This document shows, piece after piece, positions 35,626 through 48,518 of a DNA stretch of 64,000 nt. The notes below the pieces were generated by a model that saw nothing but the letters and a program-made list of their open reading frames with translations, made no database searches and was not told the DNA's origin. The position numbers and the translations under genes are program-made. This DNA is from Gelatoporia subvermispora B (Eukaryota > Basidiomycota > Agaricomycetes > Polyporales > Gelatoporiaceae). Position 1 is the stretch's first letter; each line of letters opens with the position of its first letter. Location of the stretch: positions 229,500 through 293,499 of the forward strand of contig KB445806.1 in assembly GCA_000320605.2 (NCBI GenBank), written 5' to 3'.

Positions 35626-37287
35626 CTAGAAGGGCAATTGCTGCTCCGAGGACGAAGCATTAGGCTTGTCCGACGTGCTTGCGCCCCAGCTCTGAAACAA
35701 TAGCGTGCAGTCATGAGCGGACGTCGAAGGAAGGGAACACGTGTCAGCGACGCACCTTGTGAGCGAGATGTGCCTGCCACGGCGCTCTATGCGAGCGCGG
35801 GGTCGCTGCACTACGAATGTCTGACTCGTCCTTGCTTTTTACCACCACGCTCACGCGGCGCGCATGCCCGGCGCGCTGCTCCCTGGGAGGTACATATGGG
35901 AATTCTAATTCTGGCTGGTCTTGCCGAATTGGTGTCATGGCGGAGAGAGAATTACGTCCTGCGTTGGCACGGGCAAGCGCCTGCAACGCCGCATCTTGTA
36001 GCGAGAGCGACGACATTTGAGCTGGAGTCTGCATCGGCTCGTACGTATAGGCTGGAGACATCTGTGGAAGTTCTGGAACGCGGAACTCCCGGAATATCTC
36101 GGGTGTTTGCTGAGGTTGCCAGTCATATGGCGGAGCCCACAGAGGAGGTAGGGATACTGGAGGGCCCGGTGGCACGAACATTGGCTGAGGGGCTGGTGCT
36201 ACTTGCGACAGCATTGGAAAATAAGTGGTTCCTTGGAACTGGAACGCACCCGAGATAGGTGAATCTGCCGCACCAGTAGGATAAGTAGGCACGGTGTTTC
36301 GAAAAGGCGAGGACGAGGGATTAGATCCACTGCGCTCAGCGATAGCATTTCCAATTGATCCCGAACCTGGTTGCGGTATCCAGGAGACCTTGGGAATGAC
36401 CGGCTCTGGATGCTTGAACCCGCATAGCGGCCCTTGAGGGCAGTTTGGCCAGGCGAGACATGGCGTGTGTGGTGCGACTGCAATGTGGCAACACATCAAC
36501 TCTGAATTCGGGGTGTTAGTCTCGAGAGGCGGGACGTACAAAGTTCCTTGTTGGCGGGGTGCAGGTATGGACAGTCGGAAAAGTGACAGAGGCCTTGGAT
36601 CCACGCCCAACAGTGGCTATGTTTCGTACCTGCTTTGCTTACGCCCGACGGACGAGAGATTGAGGCCACCCGAGCGCCAAGTGTGCCACGGGCGTCGCGG
36701 AACCTGACATCCTGCAGTGCGCTGTTGGCGAGATTAAGGTCGTGGATACTATTGCAATCTTTAGCGTAGCACGAGTGAGATAGAGACATTGCACTTACTA
36801 GCCACAATCATCTCCAAGAGGGCACCGTCCATTATTCTTGACGAAATGTCTGCATAGAGTCGTTCTCCACGAAAGTGGTCTCATAGGCCCGTTGGGCGAC
36901 TTCTTCGTGTACTCTTCGAAAGCAGTGTTAGGTCCCATCATCGGGTCTACACCAAATGCCGCGGGCCACATATTTGCTGCATTCATCAGTGATGGGATCG
37001 CGGATTGACTACCCTGATTTGGTATTGTCATCTTGAACGTATGCATAGTCAGCCAATGTCGCAGTAGTCACAAAATAGGTCCTCACCGTAAACTGTGCAG
37101 AGGGCGAAGAGAGGGGTATGATACTAGTAGGGGGGCTTGCGTGTATGTAGTTGCAGTCCGACCCGTGTGGGCAGTATCCAAGGGCGTAATTTCTACACAG
37201 TTTCGCTTTCGGGCGGGAGTTATGTTCGTCTGGACAAGGTTTCGAGAAGCGCGACTTACATCGTGGGCGACTGCGGCCACCTTGCAT
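35626..37287 (-). CDS. CCCH zinc-finger protein with four fingers
   Basis: Probably an RNA-binding protein. After a short first exon (MQGGRSRPR) come four CCCH units: CRNYALGYCPHGSDCNYIH (C-x7-C-x5-C-x3-H), CRHFVKNNGRCPLGDDCGYIH in two parts (C-x8-C-x5-C-x3-H, completed only by splicing GTAAGT to an AATAG acceptor), CWAWIQGLCHFSDCPYLH (C-x7-C-x4-C-x3-H), and CLAWPNCPQGPLCGFKH (C-x5-C-x5-C-x3-H). Spacers between fingers one to three are long. A Pro-rich, disordered C-terminal half follows (PPGPPVSLPPLWAPP), with a helical patch LSLQDAALQALARANAGR. The last small exon ends SSEQQLPF at 35626. The order and varied spacing do not match the tandem Tis11 or Nab2 types, so I leave it unnamed. The start at 37287 is the first ATG; an upstream TTG is in frame but unlikely. 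Confidence 0.78.
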
Positions 37288-38887
37288 TGCTGATTGAGTA
37301 GACAAAGAAATTTGGCTTTGGTTTTTCTGCGCGTCTCAGCCTCTTATATGTTGCCCAAGTGGTCAAAGTCTCCCGGAAATGAAAAAAGTAGCACGTGCCC
37401 GTCACGCGAGATGGCAAAGCTCCGTCGTCGGTCACGGCAAAGCAGCAAAAGCATAGGCTCAGTCGTTAGAGTTGAGAAGAAGCGAAGCGAGTTTCCACAG
37501 GCTCATCGCAGCAATATAGAGGTCAAAGAAGCGGATGTGGCTGTGGCCGAACATGAGTAAAGCGCTGCCGCCAAATGATGACGCTCAACGTTCCGGAGGC
37601 AACTTTCAGCTGGGACCGGGTCGACAGTTACAAGAACAGCCTCGAGGTAGGAGAGAGTAGGGCAGTCGTAAGCTTGGTGCTCGCCATGAAATGGCACTGC
37701 ACACCACGAACACGCCGTTTACACGAGACAGCCCTAAAGAGGAAAAAGACAACATTAGTTTGCTGACTAAGCTCACTCGGAGGATAAGCGCGGCCGAGAA
37801 ACCGCCTCAGCGTTTGACGTCGGAACGTGGTGAACTGACGTTGCGGTACAGCTTATTAGCACCAAACTGGTCGACAGTTGAAAGCCCGAACACGATTGCT
37901 AAGGGCAAGCTCTGGTCGCTCCGTGAGTCAAGCCACTGCGGGGCGCCCTGCTCGGAAGCCGCCTCGGTGCTAGCCCGACGCCCCCTTCGTTGCCGAATTG
38001 CACTCGACCCCGAGGCGAAGTAAAACGGGTAGGACCGGCATCTACGCTTCTTATCACGAGTGCAGTAGGTCCGAGAAGATGCCGAGGAGAAGAGTTTTAC
38101 AGTTGCTTGAAAGGGGATTTGGACGGAAGATCGCCTTGGTACCGCATAGCACATATCGACACAATCTACTGAGCTAGTGATAACGCCGCCTGTGAGACAG
38201 TCAGGACAATCAACGCCACTCACGCTACTGTCGTTAAACATGAGTAGTCAATGTCGCACGTCGAAAGTCAAGTCTGCAGCCTCGCGGAAGTGCCAACTAG
38301 TAAAAATCTGACGTGAATGACCATAAGCACGGCACCGCAAACCATGACGGTTCGTGCAACGCAGATAATGTCTATGAATATTGCCATCAGATCTCAGGTA
38401 GATACATCTCAGTACAATCCTTTGTGCCCATGCGGTGCTTACATTAGGTATCCGTAAACTCCGTACATCATGGAGACAGGTACTCAGGCTTCGCTATCTC
38501 ATCGCTTACACCCCCAACTACATGCGAATTGAGGTCGCCATTTGCCATCTACACGGTGTACATACTACGAAAGACGTTAGCGAGAATCAAATAAAACGAG
38601 AGGGGCTCACCATAGCTGCCATACAAATAATGCCGCGCAATTATATAAAAATGAACATTACAAGCTTGTCCTGCTACATACGAGATCAAGCCGAATGATA
38701 ATAACGAAACAGTGATACGATTATGAATAAAGATGGTTTATAACGTACGGGCCCATTGCGAGGGCAGGATGCGAACCGATAAGCAGACGAAGGAGCCTGA
38801 AACATATCTGTCAATTGGTAAGCCCTGTCAAGTCGACATGATGGTGGACTCACCGATCCACGTACTCGAGCAGTAATAATTTAACGA
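37288..38887. other. Intergenic, about 1.6 kb
   Basis: Between the CCCH start and the 3' end of the eight-exon gene. Frames such as 37294-37560, 37691-38023 and 37807-38241 overlap on opposite strands and show no domain. I see nothing supported. Confidence 0.4.
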
Positions 38888-40715
38888 TCACATGGAAAAG
38901 CTTCCCATATCAGTGTGTGCGCTACCATTTGGCATCTGATTAATGTTTGGATGCATAGATAGTTGTTGCCGGGGACCCATGGCTACTTGATCGTCGCCGG
39001 CAGCCAGGCCGCGAGAAGCAGCACCGAAGTCTCCCGACATCTGGAGACGTTTTCGTGGAGGTAGTGGCACATCATGCTAGATCAAGCTGTCAGATACGTC
39101 AACGTGTATACTGACAGGATGACTACCTCGAAGTCCCTATGAACTACAAATTGCTTGATGAGTCAGCACCTCTCGTACATGAAGCACCTAAATTCGAACC
39201 TTGTAATGAATCCCAGGCGCGAGGATGTTTGCGATCAAGTCCGCCTAGCGCTGTCATATGCACGGAGTGTTCTCGTGATGGAACAGAGAACGCCTGCGCA
39301 TTTAATTTCGCCGAATAAGCACAATATTTGCCGTTAGGAGATGGAGAACTACTCACGTCGTGTTGCACGTTCATGTGATGATCACGGGTCATATCGACAG
39401 TGCCCATGTTGTCAGCTTGAGCCCATTGTAGATCTCTCATGGACTTCCATGTGTGAGAGTTGTCTTGGAAGGCAACGCTGTAGAAGAACACCATCAGCTG
39501 CGCGTTCCAACGTGCAATTAGAACTTACAGAGAGCCCATGCCTTCGTCGTTTGATTGGGTTGTGCTTGCACCAGATTCTGAACGTGGTCTGGACGAGCTG
39601 GAAGGGCGTTCCCCCGCAGGAGACTGCCCAAGCGTTCTATCTATCGCTGTCGCCCATTGAGTGGATTTTTTCTCGTAAACCGACGAAGCTAGCTGACCTG
39701 CGGCATCCCGCTGCTGAACGAGCTGCAAAAGCGCATCCACTGCAGAAAACTCTAGATAGTTCGCAGGTGTAAAACTTAGACGTACCGACCGCATCGCGTC
39801 GCTCCTGTGCTGTAGACACCCCGCGTCGGGCCTTCGTCTCCGTTTCGAGACAGTTCGTGTACTTAGTAAAAGCTTCTTTGGTCTCTTGTTGCGCGAGTAA
39901 CAAGTCGCCCTGTGCGGTCTTGAGGAGGTCGCCTGAAAAGAGAGTCGGTGAGGACCATGGACTTGTCGAGTGTCACAAAGACTTATAACAACGCACGACA
40001 GATATCCAGCTCTTTCATGAGCTCTGCTGCCTTATCCGCCGGCGTAAGTGATGGGCCAGGAGACACACTGCTGCAGATTGTATCTTCTGAAAGGGCGTAA
40101 GCGCGGAATACTTCATTACGGCAAGCGCCAACCTTTCTCTGGCACCGCGTCCCACCCAGGTAGGGGCAATGGAGGAGTGGCAAGAGCCTGCTGAGGGTTG
40201 TGTTGTGGGTCCGTACCAGAAGCTATTCGTGGCACCATACCACGGCGCAATCGAGGATTATGTGGAATTCCAGCAGCGTGTCGTTCCATGAATCTCCGAA
40301 GGAAAGTGAGCTCGATATTGTCTGGCATGATGTAAGGAGGGCCTTGAATTTCGCCCTTTTGCATGAGCAGCTCCAGATGCGACATGACCTTGTCCTTGAG
40401 CTGCTGAAGCCATTCGTGCAATTCCATGTGGTCCTGATCGGCACGAGCATCGTAGTCTTGTCGGCGCCTCGCCTTCCTCCAATATGTCTTCGTCAATTTC
40501 AGCGCTCGATTCACCTCGCTATCCAGAGTGCGATACCAGTCGCTAGCTTGGTGATTCAAGAGAACTGCGAGCACCCCAGGCTGTACTCGAAGCTGAAGAA
40601 GACATCGCCCTTCGGCATCAGGAGGTCCAATAAACCCCTTCTGTCCCTGATTTCCCCTCGTAGCGCCCCTCGAGACGTTACCCAGCTCCGGCCATGGCAG
40701 GTCGTCCGTGAGCAT
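38888..40715 (-). CDS. Hypothetical protein, eight exons
   Basis: Family not recognised. Exons 40715-40120, 40070-39997, 39932-39786, 39739-39529, 39477-39357, 39293-39200, 39143-39127 and 39076-38888 join exactly in phase to 482 aa, with one 17-nt exon. This is strong evidence for a real gene even without a known domain. The first half is helical and charged (LNHQASDWYRTLDSEVNRAL, HMELHEWLQQLKDKVMSHLE). A probable coiled coil follows (ADKAAELMKELDICRDLLKT, LLLAQQETKEAFTKYTNCLE, VDALLQLVQQRDAAGQL). A Ser-rich stretch (GERPSSSSRPRSESG) and a compact region with HPRAWDSLQVHRDFE come next. The end is Met/Gly-rich, with a possible nuclear signal PPRKRLQ. A further 5' exon cannot be excluded; a frame at 40854-41087 (SLRFPQAIHWQFSDRF) is open but I found no splice join. 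Confidence 0.65.
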
Positions 40716-43700
40716 AGCAGCCAGGACGTAGAGCAAGTCTTAGCAGCACCTGGCGAGAGGCAAAGAGGAAGGAATTCGGGAAGTTTACCTAGGTAGTGTG
40801 AAACGCTCTCAGGACAAGGGATTTTGATTTAAATCCAACCTGACTACTTTGGTCTAGTACAAGTAGCTGTGGGAGCGTGAGTATGCTTCGACTTCGGATG
40901 ATGGTCGAAAACTTGGGAGAAAGTCTTGCACCACGCAACCGCTCGAAGCATAAGCTCCCAAAGCTGTGGCTGGGAATCGATCAGAGAACTGCCAATGGAT
41001 AGCTTGAGGAAATCTTAGCGAAATTTGTCCGGATGTCGGAGTCGTGGTTGGTCGCATTCGCATTCGTTTCCGGATCAGAAATGTCACATCACTAACGGTT
41101 ACCTATTATGGACGAGGTGGCAACGAAGAAGCCACACCAGGGAAAAGAAGCAAGATACAGCTAGGGGTGTTTGGCGGGAATCCTGTCTATATCACTCCGC
41201 TCAAACGGCTTCAATACACATCAAATATGATTGCTTGCATCATGGAAAGAGTAGATATTCAGTTATGGCCATGCAAGGTGTGCGTTGAGCCTCACTCACG
41301 AGTCGTCACTTCAGCCGTGGCGCGCGCCATTCGCCGCCTCCCCATCAAACAACCTACATCAAAGGTACCGAGTGAGACAGCTTGCCGCTACAGTCTGGCA
41401 TCAGGGTTGTAGCCTTGAATAGCATGGCAACTGATCAGGCGCCCGCGCGGCCGAATGAAGGCTGATCCATCCTGATCTTACATCGCAGTTGATCACGGTG
41501 GATCTCTCTTTTCAGCGAGCGTCTAGACCCTGCCTTGCCAGAGTCTACGAGGTGGCAAGCCAGCGCGAAGTTGCAACGAACTGAGATATGGTAGCGTCGC
41601 GCATTGAACATCACAGGCGCTGCTATAGTACATCTGTCACGAAGCAGATGTCTTGCACGAGCATCAATGATGAGTTCCTGGCCTCCAGCCGAGCACCCTC
41701 AGGGTCAGCCGGATGTGTCGAATATCTCGGACTGGGCAACTCTGCCTAGATCCCGCCGAGGGTGGATCCTGTCGCCACTTCTCCATCCTGCTAAACAGCT
41801 GTGAGCAGGGCAGGGCAGGGTCACTTGCGAGGTATCCCACGGCACCGCATGCCACGTAATAACGACAGCAGACAGCAGCATCGAGAACAATGCGTCAAAC
41901 GCCCGATTGCCCACTTGCATATAGGGCATGGGAGTTCTCGAGCAAGTTGGGTGGGTTTGCAAACACCAGCATCGCAGACGTCACGCGCCCATAATTCACC
42001 AACCCAAAGCATTGTCGAGATTGATGCCTTGGACACCAATTACTTAGGCTCTGGAAATCATCTGGTATCTTCTACCTCTCGCGAGACGTCATTAATCCTC
42101 ACGCCCGTGTCCTCATGCTCTCGGGCTGTATCATGCCATGTTACTGAATGGTTAGATTTTTCGTATAATGATGATGAGCTGACATGACAAGCGCACAGGG
42201 CCAGAACACAGCTGCATCTAGAGCATCGTGTGGGAGTTGCAACTCAAGTGACTCATCACAGGCAATTTCTCGACAATGCTGGAAACCTGCAACTGCACGT
42301 CATCATGCAGTGTCTAGAAGTAAGTCGGGTCGTGGTCGCGGAGTATGAATTCGCGCGGTCGCCGCAGTAATTATCTCGTGTTCATATGGGAATCTTGAAG
42401 GCAGATCGCTTTCCGACAAATCATTGAATTCATCCGACTGCGATCAGCCATCCAAGGTCGCGACAGATTGAACAGGATGCCCATGCCATGCGGGAACTTG
42501 GGCCAATCAGGTCGCTCTTCGTGCGCGCTACACTCCTTACAAGGTCTAATGACCACTGGCCTTTTGATGAATTTAGATGGGCTCACAGCCGCTAGGAGAT
42601 TATCTCGATTTTGAACGATGTACCAAAATGCGCCTGTGCGTCGTCGATCAAAGCAGTCGAGGGCACTTCGCGAGTCAGACTGGCGCTCACTCTTGACGTG
42701 CCCAATGCGTTGTCATACATCCAAGGGAATGAGACATTGTCTGTACGTCAAATTCAGGGTCTTGTCAACTACTCCGGTCTTCAACGTGCATGTGCCAACT
42801 AGACTTTGCATCCGGGTCACGAGATACAGAAATACTGTCCGTTCATAACGGAATGATGATTCTGGCGTATCAACATGCACAGTGTTACTCCATGCTAGAC
42901 CGATGTTCGTGGCCCTTGAGCTTGAGACTCCCACACATGATCGTCGGAGTTGCTTACTTCATTGGCCGCTATTCGGTTCCAGAACTATATGGGTGACATA
43001 GGTAATATGACAACGTAGTCTGTAAACTCGGTGCCTGATATCTCTATTGAGGCAAGTCTCAACCACTGGCAGCGAAGCGGAGCTTATTTATAGACCTTAC
43101 TAGGTTTGCACCCACCGCTGGATCATACGTCTTCGCTGATATGAGCCATAAAGGTTGCGTTATGTTATATGCTACATGGCGCATGGGATTTGAATAGATT
43201 GATGGTGATGAATCGTCTAGCGATGCTAATGCTCTTGCGTTATTTGGATGTATACATGTGACAAGATACGTCAATCAGACTTACTCCTCATACGGGTATT
43301 ACGAGCCTCGAGATTTCCTTCAGAGACGAACATAAGAGCCCACGTGCCGATACCAAGGGCCGTCCCTGGTCAGTGAGGCAGTTATGGCACACACGAGGAC
43401 CACTTGAACAGCGACGATTATCCTGAAGTAGAAACTAAGGTCACACAAGGCGACGCGGAAGCCCGACATACAGGGCAATGCTCACCCGTGGCGAGAGAGA
43501 ACCTCAATATGGGCGTAGACGATACAAGGCCGGCGGAAGACCGATCAATAAAGTCAAGCGACCGAATGTGAGCGCATCAAATGGTGAAGTATATCTCGCG
43601 TTCGAGGCAGAACAACATCGCTTGTGTTGTGGATGTGGGTAATGGCGAGGAGGCGCGGTTCCGTCTGCTCGCATCTTTGTTGAGGTGTACTGCTCACAAA

Positions 43701-45922
43701 CATGCGCTCGGAGCGTGTTCCGAATGTTACCTAATTTCGAGGCAATGTCGACACTCTCGACTACTGGCGCCGCTGTTCATTCCATGTCAGATGCGTGACT
43801 TCGAAGACGAGCGCGACCGCTCCGTTGATATTCTCGAGGTGGGTCCAGGTGCATGCTTGTGCGTTGACTGATCACATCCGAAAGGCAATGCACCTGGTTG
43901 GATAGCGGAGATGAAGACGTAATAAGCCTGGCATACAAGTGGACTGCCTTATACGGGACTAGCCTCTATACACCAGTCCACTCCGTATGACAATGCACAC
44001 CGCTCTCGGCGGGGCGGGCGCTTCGTGAAAAGAGCCTAATATGTGACCCAATTGTAATTGTTTAATCCCTGGGTAGATGGTAAGAGTCAGTGACATATCG
44101 ATCACTGACCACATCGCAGGCAACATCGACATATTCGAAAGTTTACACTCACCGGTCTACCTAACATATCTCACGCGCCTGTGCACATAGCCCAGTCGCG
44201 GCGCACAGCAAGCAAATCGGTAATTGTGCTTTCCGAGTTGAGACGAGTAACTACGTCTGGTCCAGGCACGTTTCCAAACACTGACATGAACCCCGACATA
44301 TATATGACGAAACTGGTAATTGTCAGCACATGCGAGGGGAGAGTCGGCAACAAATGGAGCATGTATACCCCTGGATTTCGAGCGCAGTTTTAGACGGATC
44401 AGCGATGTGATGTCGGGCATTGAGGATAGCCAATAAGCGGCGACTGGGGATCTATCAGACCGTCAGGGATCAATGTGCTGAGCAGAGGGGCCGGTGAGTA
44501 TTTGATGACCGGCCCCGAGTTCTCCCGTGATGAATTTGCTTCCGCAGCAGTCTTGTACTGGTATTTGCGCGGCTGGGCACTTGAACACTTCAGAGCGATT
44601 TGTGCAAGATAAGCACATTGAGGGAAGATCAAGGATTACAGGTGCGACATACACCTCGGTTTCCCAGTAGGGATCATCAGTATGGGCGCGCGCGCTCGGT
44701 ATTTTGGGTGCTGAAGGTTCACATCCTTATCTCGGGCCGCTAATGGGCCGCTAATGAAGATAATGCGGCGAATGAAGTTTACCCTCAAAGTTATGTCGAA
44801 CCGTGGAGACCTGTTCTCGATCCAGTTCAGTCGTTGCCATTCTAATGACGAACTCGTCGGAAAGACAGACAGACAGCCGGCATGGACAGGTGTAGAGAAG
44901 GCTAGTGAGTTCTAACCTTACGTCCACATGACATTTGGATATAATACAATGGATTAAGATAGCATCGGAATGTCTAAGGATCCGCACTGTCAGGAAGAAG
45001 GATCGGGCTCCTGCTGACGGTGCTGAGCAAGACACGGAGGGACAAGTCTGGAATCGATCACTCGCCTGGCCATGGCCATGCATCAGTCAACGGAGATACG
45101 AACTCCGCGTCAAAGTCGCCAAGATGGTCCGAAAATTAGGTCATGTACAAGCGTCCGTTGTCACAAGGTCAAGTCCGAGATTCTGAGATTCTATTCCCAG
45201 AAGAATGCCACTGGTAGCGGTACCATGCACCGACAGTGGCCACTTGCCAATTACATGTGATCAAGATTCCAAGCATTCCAGTCGTTCGAAACAAATTTGA
45301 CCAGCAGATGTCGAAGACTTCGCGAGAAAACGTTGACATCGACACCCATCCGCACTTCATGGATCACCAAAGTGCGTGCGCCAAACTCAGAACCAACCCA
45401 CAGATGACTGGCCGGTAACCAAGGATAACGCGGCAGGCCCGGCCACGTCACAGACAGACTGGAACAAGCCATGTTGCAGGTAAGATCTGAGTGCGTTTAG
45501 GCGAAATCGCAGACTAGATATATACCCGTACTCAGCATCCATGGGTAATCAAGAGACTACAAGACCGGTTAACTCACCGAGTTGCAATCTCACTGGATAT
45601 TCTGGACATGGATATACATATATAATCAAAGCATTCGTTATGCCAAATTCGAGATTCATCAAGCATCTGAAATAAAAGGTTTCAGGGCCCACGTCATCGA
45701 TATGGCTATCTGGGTCAAGCCCCACACTATCGGATCTTCGAGGGTTCTTCACAGCGCAACGAATCAGCGTCGACGAAGAGCCTCATCGCGGTTGCTGCTT
45801 GCAGCCTCAGGGTGGCACATCATCACGAATTTATGCCTTCCGACGACTATTGTTACACATTGCGGTGTATCGTATGGTCCGCATCAGTGTCCTTGAAATA
45901 CAGGCGGGAGCACCCGCACATG
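40716..45922. other. 5.2-kb region without a confident gene
   Basis: No complete gene could be built. On the minus strand three separate hydrophobic stretches are seen: LTITSFVIYMSGFMSVFG (about 44276-44329), FDALTFGRLTLLIGLP (about 43540-43580) and FRIIVAVQVVLVCAITASL (about 43376-43435). They could be exons of one intron-rich membrane protein, intact or decayed, but stops and missing joins lie between them. A frame at 44463-44654 has regularly placed cysteines (CLSCTNRSEVFKCPAAQ). Otherwise the frames on both strands are short shadows. Confidence 0.35.
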
Positions 45923-47173
45923 TCAGAGACTAAACACAGCTCGAGGCTTCAGCCCGATGACACCGGCACCCTTCCCATCCCATCCCGGAATAGGGGCACG
46001 GCACACCGGACATCTGTATATGATGCAACAAGTGGTTGTGGCGGCGAGATGGGACGCCAGGCGGTGGATGTGTGAACGACTGTCAGTCCACAGGATAATG
46101 CAATATTCGGCAACTCACCGAGCGACGAGCCGCTCGTGTACAAGGCCTGAGTACTGAGCGCGCTGCAGCGTCGTCTTTACCGCCGTGAAGAGGCATTCAC
46201 CACAACAGATGTGACCGCACGGCGTCAGTGTTGCAAATGTGGGCGGTGAGTAGCAGATGGGGCATGTGTACGCGGACAAAGGCTCAATTCCGGATGAAGG
46301 AGGGTTCGGTGGGAAATCTGTTGTGGGTGCTGCGCGAGAAGCGGTCGGGAGCGGCGTGTCTGTGTGGATGGGGGCACTGCAGGGGCGCGGGGGACACGCT
46401 GCAAGGGGCGGGCTCAGCAGTCGAAAGGTCGGATGCTCCTCCGTGATTGCATCCACGTCGATGGGTCCGTCCAAACTCCGAAAGGCGGGAGCAGATATGG
46501 CGGCGGGAGCGGGGGCAGGTGTTTCGAGGGTATCCCGTATCATTGAAATTTCGCTACCAGGATGTCCTGCGACCGCAGCATCCTGCGGCTCTGGCGGAAC
46601 AAGCATGTCTACGTCCAGTAAGTCCTCCCCGGTATGCTCTTGAACTGCCTCCCCAGGGATACCCCTCCTAGTTTCCAGGCCTTCCCGCAGTTCCGCATCC
46701 AGTAGCACCATCTCTACCACGCCGACGTTACCATCCACCTTAGCCCTCTTCGGCGGGAGGGTCGAGGGGCCAGTCTCGCTTGCATTCGAAGGTCCCGCCC
46801 TTGATGCATCCTGCCAATCTTGCTCCTCAGGTTTCCGACGTTTCCGCCCCACCATACCTTCTACCGATGATCCCAACGCATCTGTCGCGCCATTCGATGA
46901 AGACCTCGACGACACGTCATGGAGCTGTACGCCCTCGCGTTTCACTGTAGCAGGTGTATTTTCGGGCTCCGCAACAGTAGCTTCGATCTCCATTGTTTCG
47001 GAGGCGACTGATGAGCGCGAGAGTGAATTCGAGCGTGATGTGGTAGCTGATCTCGAAGACGTCCTCGAACGTCCTCTACCATGGCGGGGCCGGAGTGATC
47101 GACTGCTGACCGTAGTCGGAGCCGGCAGCGGATCAGCGGAGGAGCTGGCCGTCTCTGGTCCCGATGCCTGCAT
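45923..47173 (-). CDS. RING-finger E3 ligase, Slx8/RNF4-like
   Basis: Exons 47173-46119 and 46013-45923 give 381 aa. The C-terminal C3HC4 RING reads CPICYSPPTFATLTPCGHIC, then CGECLFTAVK, and is completed by the second exon with CPVCRAPIPGWDGKGAGVIG and the end LKPRAVFSL. That tail is typical of fungal Slx8-type SUMO-targeted ubiquitin ligases, which act in the nucleus on sumoylated proteins at DNA damage sites. The long N-terminal part is Ser/Pro-rich and basic at first (SLRPRHGRGRSRTSSRS, GRKRRKPEE), fitting nuclear entry. Hydrophobic-acidic stretches such as VVEMVLLDAEL and GPIDVDAITEE could be SUMO-interacting motifs, the family's known recognition device, but this is inference. The last intron splits the RING between HERLVAR and CPVC. 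The ATG lies 24 bp past the stop of the next upstream gene. Confidence 0.78.
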
Positions 47174-47197
47174 TCTAACGTTGAGCAGGACCGTCGC

Positions 47198-47700
47198 TCA
47201 GCTGTGCGAGAGCAATGGTGTCGCCCAGATGGTGTTGTCGCTGTGCACCGTGTCAACATCGGCACGAGTGGAGACATGAGACGCGTCTACCGTTGTAGGC
47301 CTGTCGAACTCCGCCGGAATGCGCGCCTCGTGGACAAAGTGCTCGAGGTTCTTTGCAGCAACCTCCAAAGAATTTGGCAGCCGGTGAAATGGAAGGGTCT
47401 CAACGAGCACGAGTAGAACAAAAGGTAAAATTCGCCTCCCTATACCCTGGTGCGAAGATTACTTACCTCTTGTGTTGCAGGATATTTCAGTCGGAGATTT
47501 GAATAGATGCGATTCAGGACTTGACCCTGGCTACGGTATGATGCATCATAGACTGATCCCACAGATTGCACTTCTTTCCCTGAGATCTCAAACACAGAGC
47601 GCGGCGTGACCGAACTGAAGCCGTGCGGAGCTGTAAGTCAAGACGAAGACTCTCGAGCTGCAATACTATGGTGTAGACGCGCGAAGGTCACGCGGTACAT
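47198..47700 (-). CDS. Small hypothetical, possibly mitochondrial
   Basis: Not recognised. Three exons can be read: one starting MYRVTFARLHH at 47700, one with GFSSVTPRSVFEISGKEVQS and RSQGQVLNRIYSNLRLKYPA ending at a GTAAGT donor, and one with LPFHRLPNSLEVAAKNLEHF and VHEARIPAEFDRPTTVDASH, ending at 47198; total about 130 aa. The first intron would be only about 40 nt, so the start is uncertain. A short basic, aromatic N-terminus without acidic residues could be a mitochondrial presequence, but that is a weak guess. It lies on the same strand and only 24 bp upstream of the RING gene, tight enough for a shared or overlapping transcript. Confidence 0.5.
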
Positions 47701-48518
47701 ATGCTACATAGTACATAGCAGACACGTCGGTGGCGCAGCCATCCCTCGCTTATTGGCATCCTAGTACGCAGAGAAGGGAGTCAGAATAAGTATACGACGG
47801 GCTTCCGAGTATTGTAATCGTGCCTTGGAGCCAAATCGCCAGCCCGCATGCTCAGGTCTGGCGCCTAATATACGAGCACAGACTCAGAGTGGAAGAACAT
47901 CGGAGACGTGGTGGGGGGACCAGATTCGTAGTTTCTCCAGTAGACTATCCTACTTGTAGGCGTGTAGACAATATTCTAGCCTAGCAAACAATGCAGCCCC
48001 GAGTTCTGTAGATGAGATATGGCACGAAGTGTGCACCGGAGAAGTCTGGTCCCCACAAACCGTGGGGACACGAGACACAAAATGCAGCGGAAAACCATGT
48101 GAAATCGTTATTCCCGAGGAAGTTCCAGCCCTGGATTTGTAGCTCCGGTCTGTTTGCTGTTCGTGTATCGCTGCCCAATCTCACTACCCGCCCTAGTGCA
48201 TCTACCCGGCGCACTACAACCAGTCAACTGATTGCAGCTTGAAGTAGATATCAGTGGCAGCAGCCAGTACTTGCGGACCGATGATTATCGTATAAATGCA
48301 GAATTCAAGAACTGAAAGTCGCGCACGAGACGAAACGCCGGAGGCAAAGCCTCCACGTCAGGTGGTAAAGCTGGTTTCCATTTCGGGATTTACAGCATCC
48401 TTCGCCGCATCCGTCGTGCTGGCAGGCTAGCACACAAAACCCCGTCTGCCGACGACAACCACCGCCCCCTGCTTTCGCCACGACATCACCTGCGGACGCG
48501 CCGCCCTGAAGGCCAGCC
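47701..48518. other. Divergent promoter region
   Basis: About 800 bp between the divergent genes at 47700 (-) and 48519 (+). Frames at 47981-48242 on both strands mirror each other and show no domain. No other feature seen. Confidence 0.4.
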
